A stretch of DNA of 64,000 bases, taken from the NCBI RefSeq assembly GCF_003719305.1, contig NZ_RARC01000010.1, positions 143,513 to 207,512 on the forward strand, in the 5' to 3' direction. Shown here piece after piece: positions 37,760 through 46,528 of this stretch. The notes below the pieces were generated by a model. It worked only from the letters and a program-made list of their open reading frames with translations, made no database searches and was not told where the DNA came from. Each line of letters begins with the position of its first letter. The first letter of the stretch is position 1. This stretch comes from Mycolicibacterium stellerae (GTDB lineage: Bacteria; Actinomycetota; Actinomycetes; Mycobacteriales; Mycobacteriaceae). Made by a program: the position numbers and the translations under genes.

Positions 37760-38377
37760 ATGGCGTTTCATGGATGGCCGATCGAGGCGGTGGAGTTCTA
37801 CGAGGGCCTCGAAGCCGACAACTCGAGGGTGTACTGGCAGGACAACAAGGAGGTCTACGACCGCCGCGTGCGCGCCCCGATGGAGGAACTGCTCGCCGAG
37901 CTCGCCGACGAGTTCGGCGCGGGCACCATGTTCCGGCCGTATCGAGACGTGCGGTTCAGCGCCGACAAGAGCCCGTACAAGACCACCTGCGCCGCCCGCA
38001 TCGGCGCCGGGTACGTGTCGTTCTCCGCCGAGGGACTGTCCGCGGGCAGCGGGCTCTACATGCCCGAACCGGCGGCGCTTCAACGCTTCCGCGCGGCGGT
38101 CGACGCCGAGGAGTCCGGTGCCGAGCTGTCGGACATCGTCGCCGCGCTGAACCGAGGCGGCTACCAGACGATGGCCCACGATGTGCTCAAGACCGCACCG
38201 CGGGGCTATCCGGCCGACCATCCGCGTATCGAGCTGCTGCGGCACAAAGGCATCGCGATGATGAAGAGCTGGCCGGTCGGCGCCTGGCTGGGCACCAGGA
38301 AGGCCAAGGACCGCGTGGTCACCACGCTGCGCGCAGCGGTACCTCTCAACGAGTGGCTGGCCCTCAACGTCGGCTGA
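37760..38377 (+). CDS. DUF2461 family protein
   Basis: A 205-residue soluble protein. It starts FHGWPIEAVEFYEGLEADNSRVYW and includes RPYRDVRFSADKSPYKT and GLYMPEPAALQRFRAAVD, the three conserved blocks of DUF2461 (TIGR02453). No activity is known for the family. It precedes purM by 51 nt on the same strand; purM has its own -10 box, so the two need not share a transcript. Confidence 0.85.
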   Translation: MAFHGWPIEAVEFYEGLEADNSRVYWQDNKEVYDRRVRAPMEELLAELADEFGAGTMFRPYRDVRFSADKSPYKTTCAARIGAGYVSFSAEGLSAGSGLYMPEPAALQRFRAAVDAEESGAELSDIVAALNRGGYQTMAHDVLKTAPRGYPADHPRIELLRHKGIAMMKSWPVGAWLGTRKAKDRVVTTLRAAVPLNEWLALNVG

Positions 38378-38414
38378 GCCCGCACGGCCCGTTCCGGCCA
38401 CGGTCGCCGACCGG

Positions 38415-38420
38415 TAGCCT
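38415..38420 (+). promoter_or_regulatory. Leaderless -10 box of purM (TAGCCT)
   Basis: TAGCCT ends 8 nt before ATG 38429. Confidence 0.5.
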
Positions 38421-38428
38421 TAAGGCCG

Positions 38429-39496
<1,068 letters not shown>

Positions 39497-39502
<6 letters not shown>

Positions 39503-39524
39503 AGGAAAGGCGCCTACCGGCGCC
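39497..39524 (-). terminator. Intrinsic terminator of the DUF3073 gene
   Basis: On the minus strand GGCGCC-GGTA-GGCGCC is followed by TTTCCTTTAAAA. The stem covers the gene's stop codon and ends just before the purM stop, so it terminates the minus-strand transcript best. Confidence 0.55.
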
Positions 39525-39711
39525 AGTCGTCCTCTTGGACCCACTCATCGTCGGCGAGACCGCCTCCGCCTGAACCGTTTCGGTCGTCGGTGTCGGTCGC
39601 TTCCGACCCGGCCAGCTCTTGCCGGAGCCGCTCGAAATCGGTCTGCGGTGAGCTGTACTTGAGCTCACGAGCAACCTTGGTCTGCTTTGCCTTAGCCCGG
39701 CCGCGGCCCAT
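39514..39711 (-). CDS. DUF3073 family small protein (Rv0810c-like)
   Basis: A 65-residue basic-then-acidic protein, starting MGRGRAKAKQTKVARELKYSS and ending DEWVQEDDWRR. The Arg/Lys-rich start suggests nucleic-acid or ribosome contact, but the function is unknown. It is conserved beside purM in actinobacteria. ATG 39711 is chosen because the family starts MGRGR; the frame is open 12 codons further. A Gly-rich stretch (GSGGGG) links the two halves. Confidence 0.85.
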   Translation of the reverse strand: MGRGRAKAKQTKVARELKYSSPQTDFERLRQELAGSEATDTDDRNGSGGGGLADDEWVQEDDWRR

Positions 39712-39846
39712 GGGGGGACCCCCTCGCGCAATAACGGAGCGGCCCAATTAGAAGGCGGCTCCGATCTGTGTGTGTTTATTGTCCTGCCAACACTTTACCG
39801 TGCCCGTGCGCGCTGCGCTGGCAGGCCCGTCCGACGGCCCTTCGGG

Positions 39847-40920
39847 TCACCGTGTGCCGCCCCGCAGCCGTTCGACTGCGAGCCGTCCCGCGCCGACGCC
39901 ATCGGCGGGCGGTATCGAGTCCGCGTCGATCGCGGCGGCCACCTGGTTCTCGCCGCCGGTGGTCAGCGCGGTGTCGGCGGGCAGCCCGCGCTTGAGCAGC
40001 GCCAGGGCGACGGGACCGAGGTCGACGTGGTCGACGACGGTGCCGATGCGGCCGACGGCACGCCCTCCCGCGAGTACCGGGTCACCCGTGTTCGGTCGAT
40101 CCGTTGACCCGTCAAGGTGCAGCAGCACCAACATCCGAGGCGGTTTTCCGAGGTTATGAACCCGCGCGACGGTTTCCTGGCCGCGGTAGCAGCCCTTGTC
40201 GAGATGGACCGCGCTGCCGATCCAGCCGACTTCGTGCGGGATCGTCCGGTCGTCGGTGTCGACCCCGAGCCGCGGTCGCAGCCCGGCCACCCGATATGCC
40301 TCGTAGGCCCACGTGCCGGCCCGCCGGACCCCAGCCGCGGTCAATCGGTCGACCCACTCGGCGGTCTGTGCGCGCGGAACGACCAGGTCCAGTTCGATGC
40401 CGGGCCCGCCCATCCGGCGCACGAAACCGCCGTCCGGCATAGGGGTCGCGGTGTTTTCAGCTGGTAGCGAATCGAGCCCGAGTGCGCCGAGCACCCGACC
40501 CTCTGCCAACTGGGGGCCCAGAAGCGACAACACGGCCATGTCGGCAGGCTCGATCGCGACCTGGGCCCAGAACACCATCTTGCGTAGATAGGCCAATAAC
40601 GGCTCGGCCCGCCACGATTCGGTGTCGAGATAGGTGACATCGCCGAGCTCGGTTTGAATCCAGTGATCTTCGACACGGCCCTGGCCGTCGAGGCTCAAAT
40701 TCTGGGTGACGGTGCCGTCCGGCTGCTCGGCGACGTGTTGGGTGGAGATGTTGTGCAACCAGCTTTTCCGCTCACCGCCGGTCAGTTCGAGCACCGCCCG
40801 GTGGGAGCGGTCCACCACAACCGCCTCGTACATCGCGGCGCGTTGCTCACCAAGTGGGTCGCCGTAATGCCAGACGGCGCCTGCGTCGGGTCCCGATTCG
40901 GGTGCGGGAACTGCTGACAT
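39847..40920 (-). CDS. ygfZ: YgfZ/GcvT-like folate-binding protein (iron-sulfur repair)
   Basis: A 357-residue protein related to the aminomethyltransferase GcvT. VVVDRSHRAVLELTGGERKSWLHN is the N-terminal folate domain; DKGCYRGQETVARVHNLGKPPR is the YgfZ signature with the conserved KGCYxGQ Cys. In E. coli YgfZ uses folate to maintain iron-sulfur enzymes. It is divergent from pabC, which makes a folate precursor, with overlapping leaderless promoters between them, so control is probably shared. Matches Rv0811c. Confidence 0.9.
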   Translation of the reverse strand: MSAVPAPESGPDAGAVWHYGDPLGEQRAAMYEAVVVDRSHRAVLELTGGERKSWLHNISTQHVAEQPDGTVTQNLSLDGQGRVEDHWIQTELGDVTYLDTESWRAEPLLAYLRKMVFWAQVAIEPADMAVLSLLGPQLAEGRVLGALGLDSLPAENTATPMPDGGFVRRMGGPGIELDLVVPRAQTAEWVDRLTAAGVRRAGTWAYEAYRVAGLRPRLGVDTDDRTIPHEVGWIGSAVHLDKGCYRGQETVARVHNLGKPPRMLVLLHLDGSTDRPNTGDPVLAGGRAVGRIGTVVDHVDLGPVALALLKRGLPADTALTTGGENQVAAAIDADSIPPADGVGAGRLAVERLRGGTR

Positions 40921-40927
40921 GGCTTCA

Positions 40928-40945
40928 ACTGTACGGCGCTACGCT
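40928..40945. promoter_or_regulatory. Overlapping divergent -10 boxes of ygfZ and pabC
   Basis: On the minus strand TACAGT (40933-40928) lies 7 nt before the ygfZ ATG; on the plus strand TACGCT (40940-40945) lies 8 nt before ATG 40954. Both fit leaderless starts, and they are only 6 bp apart, so the two polymerases must exclude each other. Confidence 0.5.
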
Positions 40946-40953
40946 TCTTGGCC

Positions 40954-41832
40954 ATGGCGGGCGAACCGGGGATTGTGGTCACGCTCGACGGGCAGTTGCA
41001 TGATGCGCAGACACCACTGCTGCACGCCGACGACCTGGCTGCTGTGCGCGGCGACGGTATCTTCGAGTCGCTGCTCGTGCGCGACGGCCGACCGTGTCTG
41101 CTCGAGGCTCATCTGGGGCGGTTGACGCAGTCGGCGCGGCTGATGGACCTTCCCGACCCCGATCTGCCGCGCTGGCGTGCGGCGGTAGCGGCCGCGACGT
41201 CTGCGTGGACGGAACAGGGCGGCGGCGAGGGCGTGCTGCGGCTGATCTACAGCCGGGGGCGGGAAAGCGGGTCCGATCCGACGGCATTCGCCATGATCGG
41301 CGCGGTGGCAGGCAGGGTCGCTGCGGCACGCAGAGACGGGGTGGCGGCCATAACGCTTGCCCGCTCGCTACCCGCCGAGAGCGCCGCCGAGATGCCGTGG
41401 CTGCTGGCAGGCGCCAAGACGCTGTCATATGCGGTGAACATGGCGGCGCTGCGGCACGCCGAACGCCAGGGCGCGGGCGACGTGGTTTTCATCAGTTCCG
41501 AAGGCAACGTCCTGGAGGGCCCGCGGTCGACGGTCGTGATCGCCACGGAGATCGACGGGCGGCTGGGTCTGCTCACCCCGCCGCCGTGGTATCCGATCCT
41601 GCGCGGCACCACACAGCAGGCGCTGTTCGAGGTGGCCCGCAACAAGGGCTACGACTGCGACTACCTCGCGTTGCGTACCGCCGATCTATTTGCCGCACAA
41701 GGGGTTTGGCTGGTTTCCAGCATCACGCTGGCGGCCAGGGTGCACACCCTCGACGGCAAACCGTTGCCGCCTTCGCCGATCGCCAGTCAGGTCAGCGAGC
41801 TCGTCGACGCCGCGATCGTCAGCGATCGCTGA
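40954..41832 (+). CDS. pabC: Aminodeoxychorismate lyase / class IV aminotransferase
   Basis: A 292-residue PLP enzyme of fold type IV. The catalytic Lys lies in MPWLLAGAKTLSYAVNMAALRHAERQG; NVLEGPRSTVVI and TPPPWYPILRGTTQQALFE form the cofactor end of the site. The reaction releases pyruvate from aminodeoxychorismate to give p-aminobenzoate for folate. M. tuberculosis Rv0812 at this place is assigned this role, though D-amino-acid aminotransferase-like activities occur in the same family. ATG 40954 is supported by the -10 box. Confidence 0.9.
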   Translation: MAGEPGIVVTLDGQLHDAQTPLLHADDLAAVRGDGIFESLLVRDGRPCLLEAHLGRLTQSARLMDLPDPDLPRWRAAVAAATSAWTEQGGGEGVLRLIYSRGRESGSDPTAFAMIGAVAGRVAAARRDGVAAITLARSLPAESAAEMPWLLAGAKTLSYAVNMAALRHAERQGAGDVVFISSEGNVLEGPRSTVVIATEIDGRLGLLTPPPWYPILRGTTQQALFEVARNKGYDCDYLALRTADLFAAQGVWLVSSITLAARVHTLDGKPLPPSPIASQVSELVDAAIVSDR

Positions 41833-41956
41833 GCGCGAACCGACCATTTCCGACGGCGAATGCGCGCCGCAGAGCTCAATCCAACTCGCGGCCAGCAGTT
41901 TCGGGGTTCGGAGAATCTGCAGAAGTAAATCACTGGCAGCCGCGCGCAACCGCGAG

Positions 41957-41962
41957 TAACTT
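41957..41962 (+). promoter_or_regulatory. Candidate -10 box of the 42.0-kb structured transcript (TAACTT)
   Basis: TAACTT lies about 7-8 nt before a plausible start near 41969, just ahead of the strong ribosome site at 41978. Confidence 0.35.
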
Positions 41963-41968
41963 CGTCGG

Positions 41969-42137
41969 TACACAGGGAAGGAGGTGGTCCGACAAATTGA
42001 TTGACTTATGGACATGTGAGGTGGCTGCGAGCTAGCAGCACCGGGGAGTCACCCGCGCGCGCTGGCGAATTCCCCGCAGTCACCCGGCCCCCGAGCCTCT
42101 CGGTTTGTCCAACCAGGAACAGCGGCTCGGGGGCCGC
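41969..42137 (+). ncRNA. Structured leader or small RNA with a 12-codon ORF (candidate)
   Basis: This part of the otherwise gene-free gap 41833-42183 holds a perfect ribosome site AAGGAGGT (41978-41985), a 12-codon frame TTG 41997 to TAG 42035, a stem GGTGGCTGC/GCAGCACC (42020-42042) with the stop in its loop, a GGGGA/TCCCC stem (42043-42075) and a 12-bp stem GGCCCCCGAGCC (42086-42097) with GGCTCGGGGGCC (42124-42135). An alternative stem GCGGC/GCCGC (42122-42137) would compete. The rest of the gap, 41833-41956, shows nothing I can name. Identity unknown. Confidence 0.45.
41997..42035 (+). CDS. 12-residue peptide with strong ribosome site (candidate)
   Basis: TTG-start frame encoding MIDLWTCEVAAS. 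AAGGAGGT lies 11 nt upstream, a longer spacing than ideal. Its stop codon falls in the loop of the first hairpin, so ribosome passage would open that stem. Whether the peptide matters, or only the act of translation, cannot be told. Single Trp and Cys codons sit mid-frame. Confidence 0.35.
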   Translation: MIDLWTCEVAAS

Positions 42138-42170
42138 ACCATATCTGAACCACGCCGACTGTCCCGCATC

Positions 42171-42176
42171 TACGCT
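42171..42176 (+). promoter_or_regulatory. Leaderless -10 box of the SDR gene (TACGCT)
   Basis: TACGCT ends 7 nt before ATG 42184. It implies that the SDR has its own promoter, separate from the structured element upstream. Confidence 0.45.
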
Positions 42177-42183
42177 CGACCCC

Positions 42184-42975
42184 ATGCGAGTTTCTGGGTC
42201 GACGGTGCTGCTCACGGGCGCCTCCGGTGGTATCGGCCACGCGATCGCCAATGCCATCGCCGACCGTGGCGGCCGACTCATCGTCACAGGTCGCCGCGGC
42301 GACGTGCTCGACGAGCTGATCGCGAAGTACGGCGGACGCGCAATCGTTGTCGACCTGGCTGACCGCGAGGACGTCGAACGTCTGGCCAACGAGGCCGGCG
42401 ACGTCGACATCCTGATCGCGAACGCCGCTTTGCCCGCATCGGGCACGCTCGATTCGTTCACCGTGAACGAAATCGACCGTGCTCTGGACGTGAACCTGCG
42501 GGCGCCGATGATGCTTGCGAGAAAATTCGCGCCTGCGATGGTCAACAACGGCCGCGGCCATCTGCTGTTCGTTTCGTCCTTGATCGGGAAGTTCCCGTCG
42601 GCCACCGCCCCCGTGTATTGCGCCGCCAAGTTCGGCCTGCGCGGGTTCTCGGGAGCCATACGCACCGACCTGCGCGGCACGGGGGTCGGCGTGTCGGTCG
42701 TTTTCCCAGGGATCATCCGCGACGCGGGGATGTTCGCCGATGCGAAGGTTGACGTGCCAAGCGGAGTGGGCACCCGATCGCCGCAAGATGTGGCTCGCGG
42801 TGTCCTCAGGGCGATCGAGAAGAACCGGGGCGAGGTCGTTGTCGCGCCGGTAGCGCAGCGGCTGCTGGCCACCTTGGGCGCCGTATCTCCCAGGGCAGTT
42901 GCCGCTGTCTCGAGGCGCGTCGGTGCGGACGCGATGACCCTAGAGGTGGCAGAGGGTCAGCGCGACAAACGCTGA
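42184..42975 (+). CDS. Short-chain dehydrogenase/reductase
   Basis: A 263-residue classical SDR. VLLTGASGGIGHAIANA is the cofactor motif with TGRRGD after strand two (NADP preference), ILIANAALPA takes the place of NNAG, and FVSSLIG plus VYCAAKFGLRGFS provide Ser, Tyr and Lys. The C-terminal 60 residues (ARGVLRAIEKNRGEVVVAP) resemble mycobacterial SDRs with a membrane-near tail. The frame is open 61 codons upstream through the structured region, but the -10 box and family start support ATG 42184. Confidence 0.87.
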   Translation: MRVSGSTVLLTGASGGIGHAIANAIADRGGRLIVTGRRGDVLDELIAKYGGRAIVVDLADREDVERLANEAGDVDILIANAALPASGTLDSFTVNEIDRALDVNLRAPMMLARKFAPAMVNNGRGHLLFVSSLIGKFPSATAPVYCAAKFGLRGFSGAIRTDLRGTGVGVSVVFPGIIRDAGMFADAKVDVPSGVGTRSPQDVARGVLRAIEKNRGEVVVAPVAQRLLATLGAVSPRAVAAVSRRVGADAMTLEVAEGQRDKR

Positions 42976-43054
42976 CTGCACGGTGCGGCGGTGGCACGGC
43001 ACCGGCGACGGGCTCAGCGCTGCTCGGGCATGGCTTGACCCTGTGCGCCGTGTA

Positions 43055-43906
43055 ATGATGCGGCGCATGCCTTCGCTGTGCCTGCTCGTCGCGCTGCTGG
43101 CCGCCATGCTGGTCAGCTGCGCTCCCGCGGCGCAACAACCCGCCGCTACAGGCCTATCGCACTGCAAGAGGGATTCGCTCGACACCCTGTACAAGGGAGT
43201 CTTCACCTACGGGACCGACCAGCCCGTCTACCCACCGTGGTACATGGGCGACAACCCCGAGAACGGCGAGGGCTTCGAGTCCGCCGTCGCCTATGCCGTT
43301 GCCGACCGGCTCGGTTACCCGCGTGAGGATGTGCGGTGGGTGCGGGTGCCGTTCAACGCGGCGCTGGCGCCGGGAACCAAGGAGTTCGACGCCAGCCTGT
43401 CGGAGTTCTCGATCACCGACCAGCGCAAGGCGGCGGTGGACTTCTCCACGCCCTACTTCGACGTCACGCAGGCAGTCGTGACAATCGAATCGTCGCCTGC
43501 CTCGCTGGCACGGAACATCGACGCGCTGCGGCCGCTACGGCTCGGTGTCCAAGTCGGCACCACCAGCTATACGGCGGCTACCTCCGTGAACGGCATCAAC
43601 CCGGTGGCCGTGTACAACACCAACGGCGACGCGAAAATGGCGCTGAGTAGCGGGGAGATCGACGCGTTGGTCGCCGACCTGCCCACCGCCCTGGCGGTGG
43701 CCAACGAATTGCGTGACGGTATCATCGTCGGCCAATTGCCTTCTGCCACCGACGAAATCGAACAGTTTGGAATCGTCCTCAACAAAGACAGCTCGCTCAC
43801 CCGGTGCGTATCCTCGGCCGTCGACGCACTGCGCGATGACGGCACGTTGGCGTCGCTGCAGAACACCTGGCTCGCCGAGGTGGGAAAAGCACCCGTTCTC
43901 CGCTAG
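43055..43906 (+). CDS. Orphan solute-binding lipoprotein (amino-acid ABC type)
   Basis: A 283-residue exported lipoprotein. The signal SLCLLVALLAAMLVSC has a lipobox (MLVSC). The mature part is a type II periplasmic fold of the SBP_bac_3 family: GDNPENGEGFESAVAYAVADRLGY, then FDASLSEFSITDQRKAAVDFSTPYF and RLGVQVGTTSYTA. It should bind an amino acid or related molecule. No permease or ATPase gene lies nearby. ATG 43055, 43058 or 43067 could start it; no clear ribosome site decides. Confidence 0.85.
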   Translation: MMRRMPSLCLLVALLAAMLVSCAPAAQQPAATGLSHCKRDSLDTLYKGVFTYGTDQPVYPPWYMGDNPENGEGFESAVAYAVADRLGYPREDVRWVRVPFNAALAPGTKEFDASLSEFSITDQRKAAVDFSTPYFDVTQAVVTIESSPASLARNIDALRPLRLGVQVGTTSYTAATSVNGINPVAVYNTNGDAKMALSSGEIDALVADLPTALAVANELRDGIIVGQLPSATDEIEQFGIVLNKDSSLTRCVSSAVDALRDDGTLASLQNTWLAEVGKAPVLR

Positions 43907-44163
43907 CCCGCATCGGGGCCGGGCGCCATCGACGCACACGCCTCCGTGGCCTTGTGCCATGTCGCCTCGTCGGAGCCAGGCGGGGGACCTGCGACGGGTC
44001 CGGGAGGAGCCGAAACGCCATGCTCCTGAAGACATTTCGCGTATGCCCCGTGCCCGCTGGGGGCGGGCGTCGACGACTCCGGCGACGGCGCGTCGTTCGA
44101 TGACGAGCAGCCTGCGACGACGACCGCCGCGGTGAGAACCGCAGCCAACCGAACCCTGTTCAT
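43903..44163 (-). CDS. Small lipoprotein
   Basis: An 86-residue exported protein with signal VRLAAVLTAAVVVAGC (lipobox VVAGC), then a Ser/Pro/Ala-rich stretch, then a conserved-looking block GAYAKCLQEHGVSAPPGP and a final Cys (ATEACASMAPG). Two Cys of the mature part may form a disulfide. Start ATG 44163 overlaps the preceding nitrobindin stop (TGATG). The 3' end overlaps the lipoprotein gene on the other strand by 4 bp. Confidence 0.72.
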   Translation of the reverse strand: MNRVRLAAVLTAAVVVAGCSSSNDAPSPESSTPAPSGHGAYAKCLQEHGVSAPPGPVAGPPPGSDEATWHKATEACASMAPGPDAG

Positions 44164-44819
44164 CAACCCGCGAACCTCGTCAGCCTGGCCGACAGATGCG
44201 GCACCAGTCCGCCGTCGGCGTCAACGCGCTCCTCTACGTAAGCCAAGTCGCCGCCCCCGACAATGCCGTACAACCTTTTAGCGCCACCGACGAGCATCCC
44301 GGACTTGCTGCGCGCCAACGCATCAGTGGCCAGTTCCCACGACGACTGGTTGAGCGGCCTGCCGTAGAACAACTCGACATAGCCCGCGGAGTGGGCCAAC
44401 AGCAATTCGATCGCCTGGGATTCCACAGGGTCGTTCGGATCGTTGACGAACCGCCAGAAGCCCGACTCTCGCAGGCCTCGTTCGTCGTAGTCGCCGGACT
44501 CTTTGAGCCGCCACGACCGCGCCTCCCAGATCAGGTAGTCGCCGCCGTCATGGGCGACCACGATCTGCTGCCCGAATCGATAGTCGCCCTGGGCCCCCCT
44601 GCCCTCACCCTCACCGCGCCACACGCCGACCAGCGGCAGAAGCGCAAGCAATGCCTTGTTGAGGTCGGCGCCCTCGCGCAGGTTGGCGGTATCGGCAGGG
44701 GCGGGCAGGTCGGAGAATCCCGGGATGTTGCGGGCCGCGGTCACTTTCGCCCGTTCGGCAGCGGCGGCGACCGCTTGGTCGCCCGATCTGCCGGCGACGG
44801 GGCTCTCGTCAGAAGTCAC
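44163..44819 (-). CDS. Nitrobindin-like heme/beta-barrel protein (Rv0813c-like)
   Basis: A 218-residue protein. The core is a ten-stranded barrel: [20 protein letters not shown] is the GxWxGxGxG motif of nitrobindins, [22 protein letters not shown] follows, and SARLTRFAG ends the barrel. Plant and bacterial nitrobindins bind ferric heme and react with nitric oxide or peroxynitrite. GTG 44819 overlaps the stop of the small upstream ORF (GTGA), indicating coupling. Confidence 0.87.
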   Translation of the reverse strand: MTSDESPVAGRSGDQAVAAAAERAKVTAARNIPGFSDLPAPADTANLREGADLNKALLALLPLVGVWRGEGEGRGAQGDYRFGQQIVVAHDGGDYLIWEARSWRLKESGDYDERGLRESGFWRFVNDPNDPVESQAIELLLAHSAGYVELFYGRPLNQSSWELATDALARSKSGMLVGGAKRLYGIVGGGDLAYVEERVDADGGLVPHLSARLTRFAG

Positions 44820-44914
44820 GATTCGTCGGTGATGAGCCGATACAGCGCATACAGCGCGAACCAGGTGATGACTACGGCGGCCGCGACAAGCAGGAGTTCG
44901 AAGAACAAAACCAC
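44816..44914 (-). CDS. 32-residue single-pass membrane protein
   Basis: Frame GTG 44914 to TGA 44816 encodes a short protein: [19 protein letters not shown], then [13 protein letters not shown]. The first 26 residues form one membrane helix with Tyr/Arg at its end. It lies 9 nt after the DUF732 stop and overlaps the nitrobindin start as GTGA, so it fills the operon exactly. Its function is unknown; membrane tethering or regulation of a neighbour is possible. Confidence 0.6.
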   Translation of the reverse strand: MVLFFELLLVAAAVVITWFALYALYRLITDES

Positions 44915-44923
44915 GGCGCGAGT

Positions 44924-45259
44924 CTAACCCTCGAGGGTCTTGGCTTCTTCGACGGCTTGTTGTAGGTACCCGGGGCAGAATTCGGAAGCCGCCGCGCCGA
45001 GAAAGTAACCCACCTGGGTCTGGGTCCACCCCGTCTCGGCGGCGCCTTGCGCGATGATGTCGGCCGCCGACATGCCGGAATCCAACTCGCCGCAGATGTC
45101 ATGTCCGAGATCGACCAGGGGCTGCCCATCACCCGACCAGGAGAACCCGCCGGCCTCAAGGGTCTTGAGGAACGCATCGTCGTCGGAATCGGCCGATGCG
45201 GTCGGGGAGGCAACCAACCACAGAGCCGCGAAGGCGGTCATGGTCGCGCTTTTCATCAT
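44924..45259 (-). CDS. Exported DUF732 protein
   Basis: A 111-residue secreted protein with signal peptide ending SPTASA near residue 23. The mature part [20 protein letters not shown] then [16 protein letters not shown] and EFCPGYLQ is the DUF732 pattern, with two Cys likely bonded. The family is common and unexplained in mycobacteria. ATG 45259 and 45256 are alternatives. It is the first gene of the nitrobindin group. Confidence 0.82.
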   Translation of the reverse strand: MMKSATMTAFAALWLVASPTASADSDDDAFLKTLEAGGFSWSGDGQPLVDLGHDICGELDSGMSAADIIAQGAAETGWTQTQVGYFLGAAASEFCPGYLQQAVEEAKTLEG

Positions 45260-45268
45260 CACATCAAA

Positions 45269-45327
45269 GGTGACGACCGCGACCTTCGCAGTGCATCCAC
45301 AGCGACCACTGCGACAGTCGTCACACC
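45269..45327 (-). terminator. Long hairpin after the cysA-sseC operon
   Basis: TCGCAGTG (45286-45293) pairs exactly with CACTGCGA (45307-45314), and outer arms GGTGACGAC and GTCGTCACACC extend the stem with one bulge. On the minus strand it is followed by TTTGATG, a weak T-tract. It lies between the sulfur operon and DUF732. Confidence 0.45.
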
Positions 45328-45354
45328 GGCGCGCATGCCGCGCCGCCTTCGTCG

Positions 45355-45657
45355 CTACGCGACCTTGACGTCGACCTCGTGAATGCCCGCCCCCGACGGC
45401 GCGACGCTTGCGTCGCCGTTGCCCGCAGGCGACAGCGCACGCAGTGTCCAGGTGCCGGGCGCGGCGAAGAACCGGAAGTCACCGGTGGCCGACGCGACGA
45501 CCTCGGCGGTGAACTCGTCAGAGGCGTCCAGCAGGCGCACGAAGGCGCCGCCGACGGACTGACCGGAGCCGTCGACGACGCGACCGGTGATCACCGTTTC
45601 CTTCTCCAGGTCAACGCCTGCAGGCAGCGTCTGTCCTTGCTTAGGTGCAGAGCACAT
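45355..45657 (-). CDS. sseC: DUF1416 protein SseC
   Basis: A 100-residue protein, starting MCSAPKQGQTLPAGVDLEKE, then TGRVVDGSGQSVGGAFVRLLD and GDFRFFAAPGTWTLRAL: a transthyretin-like beta-sandwich (DUF1416). It always accompanies CysA-type rhodanese in mycobacteria and is linked to sulfur metabolism, but its biochemical role is open. Its ATG is one base beyond the cysA stop. Confidence 0.92.
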   Translation of the reverse strand: MCSAPKQGQTLPAGVDLEKETVITGRVVDGSGQSVGGAFVRLLDASDEFTAEVVASATGDFRFFAAPGTWTLRALSPAGNGDASVAPSGAGIHEVDVKVA

Positions 45658-45658
45658 A

Positions 45659-46492
45659 TCAACTTCCCAACTCAATCGGGGCACCCACAAGGGAGCCGTA
45701 TTCCGTCCAACTGCCGTCGTAGTTCTTGACGTTCTTGTGCCCCAACAGCTCCTGCAGCACGAACCAGGTGTGCGACGAACGCTCGCCGATGCGGCAGTAC
45801 GCGATCGTCTCCTTCTCGCCATCCAACCCCGCCTCGGCGTACAGCTTGGCCAGGTCGTCGTCCGACTTGAAGGTCCCGTCCTCGTTGGCCGCCTTGCTCC
45901 ACGGAACATTGATGGCGCCGGGGATATGCCCGGGACGCTGGCTCTGCTCCTGCGGCAGGTGAGCGGGCGCGAGGATCTTGCCGGAGAACTCGTCGGGGGA
46001 CCGCACGTCGACCAGGTTCTTCTCGTTGATCGCCGCGATGACCTCGTCACGGAACGCGCGGATGGTGTTGTCGGGCGCCTTGGCGGTGTAGCTGGTGGAC
46101 GGCCGGTCGGGCACGTCGGTCACCAGGGGGCGTCCGTCGAGTTCCCACTTCTTGCGGCCGCCGTCGAGCAGCTTGACGTTCTCGTGGCCGTACAGCTTGA
46201 AGTACCAGTACGCGTACGCGGCGAACCAGTTGTTGTTGCCGCCGTACAGGATCACGGTGTCGTCGTTGCTGATGCCCTTGTCCGACAACAGCTTCGAGAA
46301 CTGCTGGGCGTCGACGAAGTCGCGCTTGACCTGATCTTGAAGCTCGGTCTTCCAGTCAAGCCGGACCGCGCCTGCGATGTGGCCGCCTTCGTAAGCGGTG
46401 GTGTCTTCGTCGACCTCGACGAAGACGGTGATTGGTGCGTCGAGATTGCTCTCGGCCCAGTCGGTGGTGACTAGGACGTCGGAGCGAGCCAT
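45659..46492 (-). CDS. cysA: Thiosulfate sulfurtransferase (rhodanese)
   Basis: A 277-residue tandem-rhodanese enzyme. The second domain carries the persulfide Cys in IAYCRIGERSSHTWFVL (residue 233); the first domain has lost its Cys, as usual. KNYDGSWTEYGSLVGAPIELGS closes the protein. It moves sulfur from thiosulfate to acceptors and is the M. tuberculosis CysA2/CysA3 equivalent. It forms a sulfur operon with DUF4395 upstream and sseC downstream, controlled by the poly-cysteine leader peptide. Confidence 0.95.
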   Translation of the reverse strand: MARSDVLVTTDWAESNLDAPITVFVEVDEDTTAYEGGHIAGAVRLDWKTELQDQVKRDFVDAQQFSKLLSDKGISNDDTVILYGGNNNWFAAYAYWYFKLYGHENVKLLDGGRKKWELDGRPLVTDVPDRPSTSYTAKAPDNTIRAFRDEVIAAINEKNLVDVRSPDEFSGKILAPAHLPQEQSQRPGHIPGAINVPWSKAANEDGTFKSDDDLAKLYAEAGLDGEKETIAYCRIGERSSHTWFVLQELLGHKNVKNYDGSWTEYGSLVGAPIELGS

Positions 46493-46528
46493 GAAAGAGA
46501 TCCCTTCGGTTGCTTGGTGATTGAGGTA

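Noticed and set aside
42001..42183. Upstream extension of the SDR frame through the structured region
   Set aside because: The translated extension is Pro/Ser/Arg-rich without family similarity; ATG 42184 has a -10 box 7 nt upstream and starts the SDR fold.
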